Below are positions 1-16,887 of a stretch of DNA of 64,000 nt, piece by piece. The notes under the pieces were generated by a model. That model saw nothing but the letters and a program-made list of their open reading frames with translations, made no database searches and was not told the origin of the DNA. Positions within the stretch are counted from its first letter, which is position 1, and every line of letters begins with the position of its first letter. This DNA comes from Asterochloris sp. CNOR1. Its lineage: Eukaryota > Chlorophyta > Trebouxiophyceae > Trebouxiales > Trebouxiaceae. The position numbers and the translations under genes were made by a program. The stretch lies in the NCBI GenBank assembly GCA_963969365.1, contig OZ017763.1, positions 1,860,001 through 1,924,000 on the forward strand. Reading direction: 5' to 3'.

Positions 1-1168
1 CTGCCGGCTCTCTGAAGACTCAGCTGGAGTGCAATCTGGCAGCAGCTGGTTTCATGTAGCATGCTGAAGTGGTAAGGCAGTGGGTGAAGAACATGCGGAG
101 TCACACCTGAGCTCCAGTGAAGCCGTCTCGAGCTTTGAACCTCTTCTTTGTCAAGCTGTGCCACGCATCATGGTTGCCCAGCTGAACAGTCCAAGGAACC
201 TGTAGGCATGCAGCTCAAGGTAGTTGACCACCATACATGAATCCACTGAAGAGCTTTTTGGACCCTGCTGCTGGCTGGACCTGGCACAGTCCGGCAAGGA
301 TACCTGCATTACCCACCTGAGCTGCTGCAAAGCCCTGCACCCCCCACAATTGGTTCAGCCGACCTGGCCACCTTGGCTACCCCAACACACTGCTTTTTTG
401 AGGGGGGCTGGCTTGACAGCTGTACCCCTCCTTTTTGGGCGGCCTGGGGCCGCTGAGTTATTCTCACCAGGGTCCCTGACAGGCAGAACAGTCAAACCTG
501 ACGCAGTGCTCCAACAAAGGCAAGCAGTCACCTGTGCTTCCTTGAGACCCTGCACCATTGCCTGAGCCAGCAGCTCGTCCTCCTCTCCCAAGTCCCCCAC
601 CACAATGGCCATGTCTGGCTTCAGCCATCTTAGGGCCGTGGAGTCGTCCCTGCAACATGCACATACCAACTCTGCTGCTGCAAAGCTCTGTACAGAATGT
701 ACCGAGGGGGACCCTCAGCTTTGCATACCATTGCCAGCCATCACAGTGCCTGTGCATGCGGGAACTGGGTGGCTGACACGAGCTCAGACGTTGTCAGAAC
801 CTCTGGATTCACCTGTCCCAGTAGCCATGCACATCGCCGATGAGTGCTAATTTCACGGTGCCTGCAGAGACATCATTATGCTGCTCCATATGGCCTCCAT
901 GTTGGCTGATCCCGCTTTGCAGACACACAGCACCTGTGGCTGATGCCATGGTCCGTATGTGCCTCCCTTGATGGATGGTGGGCTTGCAGAATGTAGCTCG
1001 TGCATCTGCCCTGCTGAGCAGAGTCCTCGTACACTGAACAATCCTGAGCAGGGCTGGGGTGCTCCTCACAGTAGTTCTTAGATTAATAGCGAGAGCTAAA
1101 TGGCCAAGATCTGCCAGAAGAGTTAGAGTCAAGGCTGTGGTCCTGGAACCTGCTGACTCGATTGCCAT
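1..1168 (-). CDS. Calcineurin-like metallophosphoesterase (3' end beyond window)
   Basis: Three consecutive exons read as the N-terminal half of a metallophosphoesterase. Exon 813-861 gives KLALIGDVHGYWDR, with the metal-binding GDxHG motif. Exon 532-649 gives DDSTALRWLKPDMAIVVGD followed by LGEED, with the GDxG(E) block. Exon 107-199 gives VQLGNHDAWHSLTKKRF, with the GNHD motif. Phases agree across both introns. The GDVHGYWD / VGD(L)GEE / GNHDAW spacing recalls the TIGR04168 family of cyanobacteria and plastids; that name is from memory. A start at ATG 1168 with a 19-nt exon (1150-1168, MAIESAG) splicing to 861 is in frame but uses a weak donor, so a transit-peptide exon may have been missed. 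The C-terminal half lies left of base 1. Its 5' side faces the 3' end of the SDR gene. Confidence 0.72.
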
Positions 1169-1378
1169 CTTACAGCTTTGCTGGTCAACTGAGTCCGCAT
1201 GATCACAATTTTAGCTCACACACTAAGTGTTGGTGTCTCTGCAATGTTGGGGCCAAGCCAATTGGGCAGGGGGCATTCGAATGTAGGGCAGAAGCGTTGA
1301 AGCCAGATTGCTTGTTCACGGATGCATCAAGGCCCTGCCGTCCGATGCTAGGGATGATCACATGAAGCATGGGCCGCT

Positions 1379-4300
1379 TCAGGCAAACCACTTATCCTTT
1401 GGAGGTGCGTCCTCCTTTTTGGAGGCTACTATCTCCACCACCTTGTTCTGGGCTTGGCGCTGCAGCGCAGCCTCCACCAGCACCTCAGCAACCTGAAGAT
1501 TGAGAGAGGTATGTCTTGCTGCAATGATCTGGCACACAGGGGCACTCTCATGGCATCCATGGAAGCCATTGCAGAGCTCTGCCTGCTGGCAAGGCCCACA
1601 AGGGCAGCCCAAGGCAAGCAGTCACCACATGCCAGGCAACTGGCAGCAGGCCCGCAGCTCAAGCAAGGAGGGCCAAAGCAGTCATGTTGGTTGGCGACAC
1701 CTCCACTATGTACAGCGCAAGGCTGACAGAGCCGTGTTCTGAGCACGGGGCAGGTGCTGTGCACTGCACTCGGCACCCCCCTGAGAGGCAGACTATGGGT
1801 CCTTGATGCCAGGGTCGCTTGCGAGCAGCATGCAGCATTTGCCATGTAAACACTAGTGCAAGGCCCCCAGAGGCAGCCTGGCAGAGGGTCATGTGCTTGG
1901 GCTGTATGCTGAGCAGCAGGCAGCATGTGTCATGTAGCAAACGCGGTATGCAAGGTCCTTGAAGGCATCCTGGCAGAGGGTCATGTGCTGGGGGTTACAT
2001 GTCATCCAGCAGGCACCCTGTGCCAAGCGCTCTTGAGCCTCACCGTCTGCCTGGAGATGGAACGTCCAGGGTCTTCCTTCCTGCAGAGCGACACCGGGAT
2101 TGTATATGATTGCAATGAGGTCTGTCAGGCCCAAATCAGCTGCAAGGATGATCGTGCTAAGCATGGCGTTGCACACTAAGCCGCATGCAACAGCCCTGCA
2201 ACACCCAGGTAAGATCACATCAAGGCAGACAGCATCCAGCTCCTGCCTGCCGAAGAGCTGGTCCTCGCCCCTCAGCACAAGATTGCCAACTTCGCCAGGA
2301 GACCCGTTGCTGAGGCCGCCTGGGCGCACGATGACCCAGCTCAGGCCGCTATTTCGCAAATACTTTTCAGCCTGCATGGGGACACGAGTACACTCTCAGA
2401 TGATGCAGCTTGTTGCTCGGCACGCCCACAAAGCTTGCAGGGCGTGCACATCTCAAGCTTGATGCACAGCACGGCTCCTCTCCCCTCACCTCTACCTTTG
2501 TGCTCAGCATATCCAGAAGGCTTCCAGGGCACCCACATCTCAGGCCTTATGCTCAGCATGAGATCTGGGTGCCCTCCACTCACCTCAAACTTGTTGCTCA
2601 GCACATCCCCAAAGCTTGCAGGGCACCCACATATCAAGCCTGATGCTGAGGACCCCGTCCACTCACCTCAAGTTTGTTGCTTAGCACACCCCCAAAGGCT
2701 TGCAGGAACAGGTAGTTGGGATTCAATCTCTGCCCAGCTGCTGCGCCGTTTGTGAGCAGGCTGCTCATCAGCACAAACTTCTTGACGCCAGCCTGCTTGG
2801 CTGCATCAATCAGGTGCTTTGTTCCCTGCAGAGAACCACTAGCGCATCAACGCCTTCTTGGCTGCGTCAGTGAGATGCCTCTCTCCTGTAGTAGTGATGT
2901 GGCTGTAACTTTATCAACCTGCCAGTGCACTCATCCATACAGGGTCACGTACTCAGGCTGCATCCTGCAGTGCTGCAAGGGTCCCCTGCAAGGCAGCTGA
3001 GGGAGTGGCCCCTGCAGGGCTGCAGTTGCAAAGTACTGCTGCCATCAAGCCACTGTACCCAGAGCTGAATGCAGTCCCTCACAGCGTGGTATGCATCCCA
3101 AAGGCCTACAGCCCTTGCTATACTGCTGCGCTCTACAATTGCACTGCACACGTGACCTGCAGAGCTGGCTTCTTCTTTGCGATTTGCAAGGCTGAGATGG
3201 CTACTGCCTCCCCTCCAGGGCTTACGCAGCAACATTGCAGAGGCAACAGGGTTGGACTGGCCCACCTCATTATCGATCCTCTTGGGGCCTGACAGGTCAG
3301 AGCCGCCAGCTCCAATGGTGCAGATCACGGTGTCGGCAGAGCCAATTGCCTTCGACAGGCTCCTGTACGGCACATGAGCCACTTCACACGATTTGCTGCG
3401 TCTTGCAGAGTGGCGCAGGCAGGTGCGCCCTGTTCCTGGGCCAGGACTGGGGCAACGCCCTTCTTCCAGCTCCTGCAGGGCAGGGCAGTCACGACAGCTG
3501 TGGCGGCTTCTTGCATGAGGTAGCAGTTTGGCCCCTGTCCCTGACTGATCACTGCCCTTCTAGAGGCCCCTGCAGCACATCAACCCCTGAGCCAACATGG
3601 GTGTGCAGTGCACAGCAGCCACACTAATGCCCGGCAGCTTGCAGGGCCTCTGGAGCAGCCCAGACATGGCAACTGCTTGGCATCTGCTTTGATATGTGGC
3701 TCAACGCATCTGTAGCGTCTCATGCCCATTGTCAGAGAGATTGCAGCCAAGTAACTAAAAACAAGCAAACCTATCTGCTTGCTTCACACAAGAAGTATGA
3801 CTTCATTCTGCCTGTCGTCTACGATGTCAAAGCTAGCAAGCACCCCATAGCTGGGTACTGAGGGCAGAAGCTGGGTACAAAGGCAGCCATCTGGAGAAGC
3901 CCCCACACTGCTGCTCCCAGTCTAAGCGGCAGCAGGCTCAGGGACTTTGCTGAACCCCTCAACGCAAGAATCACTGCCCTGCATAGGCATGCTGTCTGGT
4001 AACATGCTGCTGCTGCCATTGACAAGCAGCAAGGCACAGAGTGCCAGCACTCACTCTGGACTGTCAGTGACGTCAGCAGCCACCTGTTCCACATTCTTTC
4101 CCCAGCCAAGAGCCTTTCCCTTGTCTGGATTCTGCAGGGAGGTGTGCTTCATGAGGCACCATCTAGCATCAGGCAAGAGGCAGCAGTGGCACCACCCCTG
4201 TGCAGCGCAATGCTCCCTTCCCAAGTCAGTGCTTGAGACTGACCCTGGTGCCTGCTCGTACGCTGATGCCTCTTGAGCTGAGCTCTTGAATGACGAGTTT

Positions 4301-4992
4301 ACCAGTTGACCCTGCAGGCAGGCAGTGTATATATATAGAAGAAGCATCCGATGTTCTGATAGCCACATGTTGCAAGAGCACAGCAGGGCAGCACAGCAGG
4401 CCAGGGCTCACACAGCCACAGAGCGGGCAGCGCTAGGCAGCTGAAACAGGGGCAGCACTACAGGTGGCAGGCCCCGCAGCATAGTGTGCACATCACCGCT
4501 GCCAAGCACTGCAGGCTTGGCACCCACAATGTCATTCCTGAATGCTGCTCTGACTTTTGCGCATGCAGTGCAGCAAAGCAAGCAGCTCTGGCCAGCTGTC
4601 GCATTCTGCCTTTAAAACATCATGTTCAGCAAGGGCCAATCACCTGTGCTACCTGCCACAAACACAGTGGAGCCAGCTGCCAGAGCAGGCCACTGTGCTG
4701 TGCTCAGGGCAAGCACTGCTGTGCCCACTGCCGTCAGGAGTTGTCGCCTGGCAATGCTTGTGGTAGCAGGCGCCTGCATGTGCAGACTATTCAGCATTGC
4801 ACCCTCTGCTACAAAGCACTTGCAAGGCTCCTGCAAGCCTGCCTTTGGTTCGTTGGCACCATGCTGCTGCATTGAAACTCTGCATTGCTGCAGTCTCCTG
4901 GATCCCTGACTTCGCAGAGCATGTCGACTGATCGGAGTCAGGCACAGCCGTGACCGACTAGTGCCCACCTGCTGTGCATTCATGCTGGACAT
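1379..4992 (-). CDS. Atypical SDR / NAD(P)-binding Rossmann protein with thylakoid-lumen signal
   Basis: Seven exons: 4653-4992, 4244-4311, 4055-4131, 3266-3362, 2667-2825, about 2231-2371, 1379-1492. Exon 1 begins at ATG 4992 with a Ser/Arg/Gln-rich plastid transit region, then SIARRQLLTAVGTAVLALST and an ALAAG cleavage site, which is a twin-arginine lumenal signal. The mature protein opens with VFVAGSTGKLVIQELSSRG, the Rossmann GxxGxxG-like dinucleotide site. It continues with ADVTDSPESLSKAIGSADTV, ICTIGAGG, IDNEGTKHLIDAAKQAGVKK, FVLMSSL, NYLFLQAFGGVLSNK, AEKYLRNSGLSWVIVRPGGL and VAEVLVEAALQ to NKVVEIVAS. This is the NmrA/UOS1-type atypical SDR fold seen in plant plastid proteins. The E6 donor (near 2231) is weak and a short exon could be missing there. 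It is divergently paired with the tRNA isopentenyltransferase. The substrate is unknown. Confidence 0.85.
2408..2710 (-). repeat. Donor-side echoes of SDR exon 5
   Basis: The last ~45 nt of the exon ending at 2667, together with its GTGAG donor, recurs in degenerate form at about 2576-2630, 2490-2545 and 2408-2455. The 2576 copy keeps the CTCACCTC (minus-strand GAG|GTGAG) donor and the AACTTGTTGCTCAGC exon sequence almost unchanged. Copies are spaced about 80-90 nt. They lie wholly within the downstream intron. Confidence 0.8.
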
Positions 4993-5080
4993 TGCTAAGA
5001 CTTGATACTATGAGCTAGACCCTTACCCAAAACCCTTAGCCAAGCTGCATGAACGAGGCCCCTCTCCCCGCCATCTGTGC
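4993..5080. promoter_or_regulatory. 88-bp head-to-head gap, likely bidirectional promoter
   Basis: Only 88 bp separate the proposed start codons of the minus-strand SDR (ATG 4992) and the plus-strand tRNA isopentenyltransferase (ATG 5081). No TATA box is obvious. The 5' UTRs must be very short or overlap. If either initiator is wrong, the gap changes. Confidence 0.5.
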
Positions 5081-8000
5081 ATGTTTCCTGGCTCCCGACT
5101 GTTGGGACAATCTGTTCTGAGGCCTTGCCATCTGGTCAAAGTTTGCAGGCTGGCAGCCAGATCAGCTGCCGCCTCAGTTTCAGCAGGGCAGCGGCAGCAG
5201 GTCATTGTACTGACTGGCCCCACTGCCGTTGGCAAGACAGAGGTGTCCCTGCTGCTAGCCCAGCGCCTGGGAGGCGAGATCATCAGCGCAGATTCAGTGC
5301 AGGTCTACAGAGGCCTGGATATTGGCTCCGCAAAGGTGGGTATCCACTCGACTGCTTGGCTTTCTACACATGGGAGCGGATCACATGCCTGAACGGATTG
5401 GTGTGGCTGCATTGGTCACCGCACCGCTTAGGTTGCTTCCCTTCCCTGGCTGCTCCAGCTCACACCAGCTCTGGCAGCCCCAGCAGACCACAGCGCTTTA
5501 CTGTGCTGCATTCAGTGGTACATTCATCCTGCTCCTGAGGACGGCACTCCCTTGCTGTGGTTCTGCTGGCGCTGGACTGCAGTGTCTGCCTGCTGATGTT
5601 CTGTGCACAGACAGTTGTGCTCTGCAGGAACACCTCCCCCCCGCTACAGTTCCACTGTGCTGCTGGACTGCAGTGTCTGCCCTGCTGGTTCTGTGTGCAC
5701 AGAGCAGCTCCTGTGCTGTTGTTGCCTGCTAAGCCCTGGCTTGCGGGAATGCAGATCCTGCCTGAAGAGCGTCGGGACATCCCTCACCACGTGCTGGACA
5801 TCCTTGAGCCCAGCCAGGAGTTCTCAGCTGGCGTCTTTTTTGAGGCTGGCAGGGCGGCGACTCAGGCCATTTTGCAGGTCAGCAGCATTACTGCTTACAG
5901 ATTAGAACTTTGTGCAGTCCCCTGTGAATATTTCCAGAGGCTGTGTGCTGTCCTACAGCGTGGCAATGTGCCCATTGTGGTTGGCGGGACGGGCCTCTAC
6001 CTCCGCTGGTTCGTGCATGGACGGCCCTCCACTCCCCGCTCAGACGATGCTATGGCGGCCGCAGCCCAGGCAGTGCTTGACCAGGTGGGTGCACACCGTT
6101 TGACTGCTCAAGCAGCTTCGATGTTACGCCTGAAGGCTGTCATAGGCGCAGCATCTGGGTACAGCTTCATCGAAGTGGCTGAGTGCCACGCGTGACCAAA
6201 CCTGTAACAGGCTGCATTCAGATGGGGAGCATGGCGAGTTAATGAGGCAGCACAGCAGAGGCAGCTCAATTGGTGAGATATGGGCAGTCTTTCAGGTTTG
6301 CACATTGCTCCTTGCCCTCTGCAGGCATGGCGCAACAAAGGGGCGATGCTGCAGAGGCAGCTGACCTCCGAAGAGAAATGGGCAGCCGCAGTGGACTGCA
6401 TAGAGGCGGCTGGTGATCCCAAAGCAGCTGCCAGGGTCAGGCAGGAGTCCAACAACTACTACAGGTGTGCAACGTGGTACCATGTCATGCGGAAAGTCTC
6501 AGCCTCTGACAGTCAAACAGTGGAAGGCGGCTCAGAGGGTGTCGGCGCATACACACTGCCTGGTGCTGCACCCAATGACATCTGCGTCCCCTGAGGGTTT
6601 GGAGGCTGTCAGGTTATATTCTGCCTGTTCAAAGGCCAAGGGTGAGGACTGCTGCTTGTGCGCAGGGCTGCTCTTCTGTGTGACAGGCCCGCTGTCCCAG
6701 CGCAGACTCTGCGCTGCAGCAAGGTTGCAGCAAGCTGTCTAAGCAAAATGCCCTAGCCTGCCTGACTAGGTTTTACATATCAGTCCTGCGCTCTTGCAAG
6801 CCTGATGCACCTTTGGGCGTGCTTGCTGCCGCCTGTGCACTGCCTGACTCGGCTTGACATGTGTGTCCTGCCCTCGTGCAAGCTCAATCCACCTCTTGGC
6901 AGGCTTGCTGTTGCCTATGCAGGCTGCAGAGGGTGCTGGAAGTTGTGCTCCACACTGGCAAGCCCATCAGTGGACTGGACATCGACAGGGCAACCTCACT
7001 GGACTATGACTTCAGGTAGGCACCAACTGCAGACGAACTGTAGGAGCGTGAAATGTAACACAGGCCACTTGGCCTTGGAACAAATGCGGTGAGATGCGCA
7101 TGCGCTGCTGTCGAGTTTCTGATGGCCAGTGACTTTGCTCTGGGTGAAGCTCTGCACCTGACTCTGCTTGACCAAAGTCAGCCCAGTCTAAGATGTACTT
7201 GTGGTGCTTTACGGGGTGCAGTGTACCTCAGGTCGTTCCATTGGAAGCCACAAACCCTCAGAAATGCACGCAGGCAGGTCAAATGTCTCATGCAGGTGTT
7301 TCTTTCTGGACCGTCCCCGGTTGCAGCTGTTTGAGCGCATCGACCTTCGCGTGGAGCAGATGGTCGCTGGTGGGCTGTTGAAGGTGCGCGTTGGACTGGC
7401 ATGGCACGCTGCTTCCTGAGCTTCAAGGCTGCTTGTCCCTGAGCAAGCTGAGGCCTTGGCCATGAGCTGCTTGTCCCTACGCAAGCTGGGCCCTTGGCCA
7501 TGAGCAGGTATATGCTGGCAGGCATAGAGGTGCTTGTTGTCTTGGCTGTTGCGCTTGCAATCCTCACCTGAATGTCTTCATAAGGTATCGCGCCCTGTTC
7601 CTCAGCAGACCACGGGCATTGCTTCAAATGCCCAGGGACTCACCTGATCAATCAGCCTGCAGGCGGCTGCAATGCTCTTGAGGCAGGGCCTGCCACCAGG
7701 ACACAGACCTATACGATGCAGGGCATTAACCACAGGCCACTGTCTCTTCCTAGTCTCTGTGTCCAACCCTGCCTTACATAGCCACTGACCTGCAGAAGGC
7801 TGCCATGCTGCCCGGGGCAGGGCTTGACACCAGGAGAGACCAGTGTGGACCTGGTTATAGGCTACTGGCCCCTCGCAGGTCTCTATGTCTAACCCCGCCT
7901 CACAGAACGACTGACCTGCAGGAGGCTGCACTGCTGCTGAGGCAGGGCTTGACACCAGGACAGACTTGTGCCACCCGAGCAATCGGCTACAGGCAAGCCA

Positions 8001-9139
8001 TGGAAGCCCTGCAGCACTGGCAGGGCGACCCACCAACAGCAACGCCTGCAGCCCTGGTAAGAAGAAACACCTCTTGTGCAGACTATCGCCTGCACAACAC
8101 CAGAGTGAGAGTAGCGCCCCCAGCTGGCAGCAACACATGCTACTTGAGAAAGTGCATGTGGTGAAAGTGGCGGCAGCCATGGTTCAGCATGAGGGAGCCC
8201 TAAGGGTTCAGCGCCCTGCCAGGGGGTTTTGTTGCCACTGACATCTCGATATTCTCCAACCAAAGTTCTTTCCTGTTAGGGGCGATGACCTCCACTCGCC
8301 CCTGCCTGCGAATGGGGCAGGCAAAGCTGAGAGCCTTGATTAGGCAGGCACTCAAGACGCACCCGGGCAATGGGCTCATGTTGTGTCGTGCATTGCAGTC
8401 AGGCTGACAGATGTGCACATACAGCCTCCACACCCGTCACTTTTAGGAGGGACACTCACTGCCGACTGGCATGCTGCATGCAAGCATGCAGGCAGGAGGA
8501 CATACACATAAGGACCGATGAGGTGCACAGCTGTGTGCAGGTGCAGTTGGTGAAGGACATCCAGGCGGGTACCCGCCAGTTTGCCACCCGCCAGATGACA
8601 TGGTTCAGGGATGACTCCATGTACACCTGGCTGGACGCTAGCCAGCCAGCCTCTGAGGTTGTGGCATCAATCGTTGCGGGCCTGCAGCACCCGATGGCCC
8701 AAGGTGAGTTTGACCATGAGGCGGCTGCATCATGCCATTGACCCTCCAAGTCTGCTGCTTGTGCCCAGCTTGCCTGCTGCACAAAGGCTCCTGCTCCTTG
8801 CCTGGGGAAAGTCATATGAGCAGGCAGGCACCCCCATCTTGCTGGTCCACCGTTACATTGTGGGTTAGTTACTTGTGCTATCCAGCAACAAACACTGTTG
8901 TGTGTGCTCGGACGGGATACATGCCGGTCTTGCAGGCTGTGCTGAGGGTACCAGCTTCAGCGTTTTGCCCAGAGAATGATTCAGATTGGTCACGTCTTGC
9001 TGCAGGTGGCTGCGGCAATAGCGGGCGGTTGGACAAGGAGCAACAGCAGCTGCTGAAAAGGTACCAGACAAAGCTAAAGATTTTTGGCCACCGCGAGCGC
9101 ACTGCAGAGGTGCTGCAGTCTGTGCAAATCTCCCTCTGA
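5081..9139 (+). CDS. IPT9: tRNA dimethylallyltransferase (IPT9-like)
   Basis: Transfers a dimethylallyl group to A37 of tRNAs; in plants this route feeds cis-zeatin-type cytokinins. Nine exons join in phase: 5081-5335, 5755-5877, 5959-6084, 6325-6464, 6923-7015, 7296-7383, 7922-8056, about 8541-8703, 9006-9139. Motifs in order: P-loop [145 protein letters not shown]. The [17 protein letters not shown] insertion and the LRWF motif match plant IPT9 rather than bacterial MiaA. The N-terminus could be a short organelle presequence. No C-terminal zinc finger is seen. Exon 8 may start at 8541 or 8547. Confidence 0.93.
7651..7865 (+). repeat. Two decoy copies of IPT exon 7 acceptor edge
   Basis: The true exon 7 starts at 7922 (gcag|gaggctgcactgctgc). 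Degenerate copies start at 7663 and 7796, 133 and 126 nt upstream of one another and of the real site. Each has a polypyrimidine/cag acceptor followed by about 45-60 nt of exon-like sequence ([12 protein letters not shown] and [11 protein letters not shown] versus the true [12 protein letters not shown]). Both drift out of frame or reach stops. Confidence 0.85.
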
Positions 9140-9338
9140 GAAGGACAGATTCAGCTGCTTGAAGTTTGTACAAATTACATTATGTTGGCCCCCTGCTTTT
9201 CAAGAGATGTCCTGCCTACCCTGCCATCTGTACCCCCGCCTCTCAAACACATGTGGTACTCATATGAGTCGGAACCTGACAGGCATTGAGTACACTGACA
9301 TGCTTTTGGCCAGATTAGTGCACAGATGTGCTTGACGG

Positions 9339-10124
9339 TCAGACCTGCTTGCCAATGCGCATGATGAGGTCAGAGGCTGGCAGGAACCCCTCTATCCTGT
9401 CCACAGGCTTGCCTTGCTTGAATAGCATCAAGGTGGGCAGACCCTGTATCCGGTGCTTGCTGGCCAGGTTCTGGTACTTGTCCACATCTATCTTCACAAT
9501 CTTCAGCCTGTCGCCGAAGGTGGCACCAACATCCTGCACGGCGACAGGCTTGCACACCTCGCATCGGGGGCCTGCACTTGAGCTAAAATGCTGTTGGCAG
9601 GGCACCGCCTCAAATGCTGCCAGTGGTACCTCAGCTCAGAATCCTGCTGCCCATGCCGAGTTAAGACCGAGCTTTGATGCCTACCTTCAAGGCTCCAGAC
9701 ATCATCTGACAGGGCCCGCACCAGACAGCGTTCCAGTCTACCAGCAGAGGCACGTCGCAGTTGGCCACCATGTCCTCAAAATTTTTGAATTTCTGCGTCT
9801 GGGCACAACAGGTTTGCAGCTTCAGCTGCCTGCAAGATGAATGCTAGTCACCACAGAGCGTGCTTGTGTGGCATCATGCCATCAGAAATGCAGGCTTGCA
9901 TGTCCAAGCAGGTTCTCACCTGTGTGCCTGTCTGCCCAGCAAAGGTTGAGCTGGAGACTGGCAGGCCCAGCTTTGCACCCTGCAGGGCACTGATTCATCA
10001 AATGCTGGCACATGCATCTATCTGTAATACCAAGCATCCCAGCCTTGCACACCTGGGCCTGCAGTTCAGCTGCTTCCTCTCTTGGGTTTGTAGAGGCCCC
10101 AGAAGGCCACGCCCACAGTGACAT
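9339..10124 (-). CDS. TRXy: Plastid thioredoxin y
   Basis: Three exons: 10053-10124 or longer, 9685-9798, 9339-9533. The middle exon has FKNFEDMVANCDVPLLVDW followed by the redox site WCGPCQMM. The last exon has LKIVKIDVDKYQNLASKHRI, the cis-Pro block GLPTLMLFKQGKP and RIEGFLPASDLIMRIGKQV. The IDxxKYxxxAxKxxIxxLPT pattern and the FKxGxPxDRxEG block are diagnostic of y-type thioredoxins, which reduce plastid peroxiredoxins and methionine sulfoxide reductases. The first exon contributes EEAAELQAQ just before the fold. ATG 10124 gives too little sequence for a transit peptide, so an upstream initiator exon (perhaps in the open stretch up to about 10286) is likely. It is convergent with IPT9 (200 bp). 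Confidence 0.85.
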
Positions 10125-10460
10125 GCGGCCTGATGCATCTCTGCCCCTGAACAGGGGTTTGAAGAAAGAAGGCAAGGGAAGTGTCTGCTGCTTTCTGTCT
10201 AGGTTCAAACCTTCAGGGCTTACAGCTCGAGGCACCTGCAATCGAGGGAGGTAACACAGCACAGTTACCTGCACCCCACAGGCCACTGGACTCAGGGGAC
10301 AATCTTTGACTCATCTGGGTGCCCCAGATGATTGCCCTTCAGCTATTGGGCAGGTATGCACTGCTTCACTACCGTTGTTGGCATCTCATCGGTACCATTA
10401 TACGATCTTTGTCATCTTACCCATCTGCATCAATGCAGGGGCTTACGCTCATCAAAACAG
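10125..10460. promoter_or_regulatory. Divergent intergenic/5' region between TRXy and SCS-alpha
   Basis: This region should hold both promoters and the missing initiator exons of the two diverging genes. The minus strand stays open from 10286 to 10053 with no ATG before 10124. On the plus strand a gggcag|gtatgc donor near 10352 could end the first SCS-alpha exon, but no ATG is in the right phase. No TATA element is recognised. Confidence 0.35.
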
Positions 10461-16592
<6,132 letters not shown>

Positions 16593-16887
16593 GGTGCCGC
16601 ATTTGGCTAGGCAGGACAACATTGACCATTGCTTCTTCAGCATCAATCAAAGTCAGAGACGGATTGATTCAGTCAGAGACTTGCATTCGTCAAGTTTGAA
16701 CACTGTCAAAGCATGAACGCATGCCTGCGACATGCTGCAAGGATTTTCAGTCACGCTTCAATACAGTCATATGCAAGCCTGGCTGATTGGATGCTGCTTG
16801 CATGCTGACAACACTGCAACCTATCCACATTGCTGGGGCGTGAGGGTGGGGAGGGGACTGTGCTTGCTGCAGGCGCCGCGCAGACCC
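16593..16887. other. Convergent 3' intergenic gap
   Basis: About 295 bp between the stop codons of SCS-alpha (+) and the bromodomain gene (-). It should contain both 3' UTRs and polyadenylation sites. No TGTAA-type algal poly(A) signal is evident on either strand and no further ORF is supported. Confidence 0.5.
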
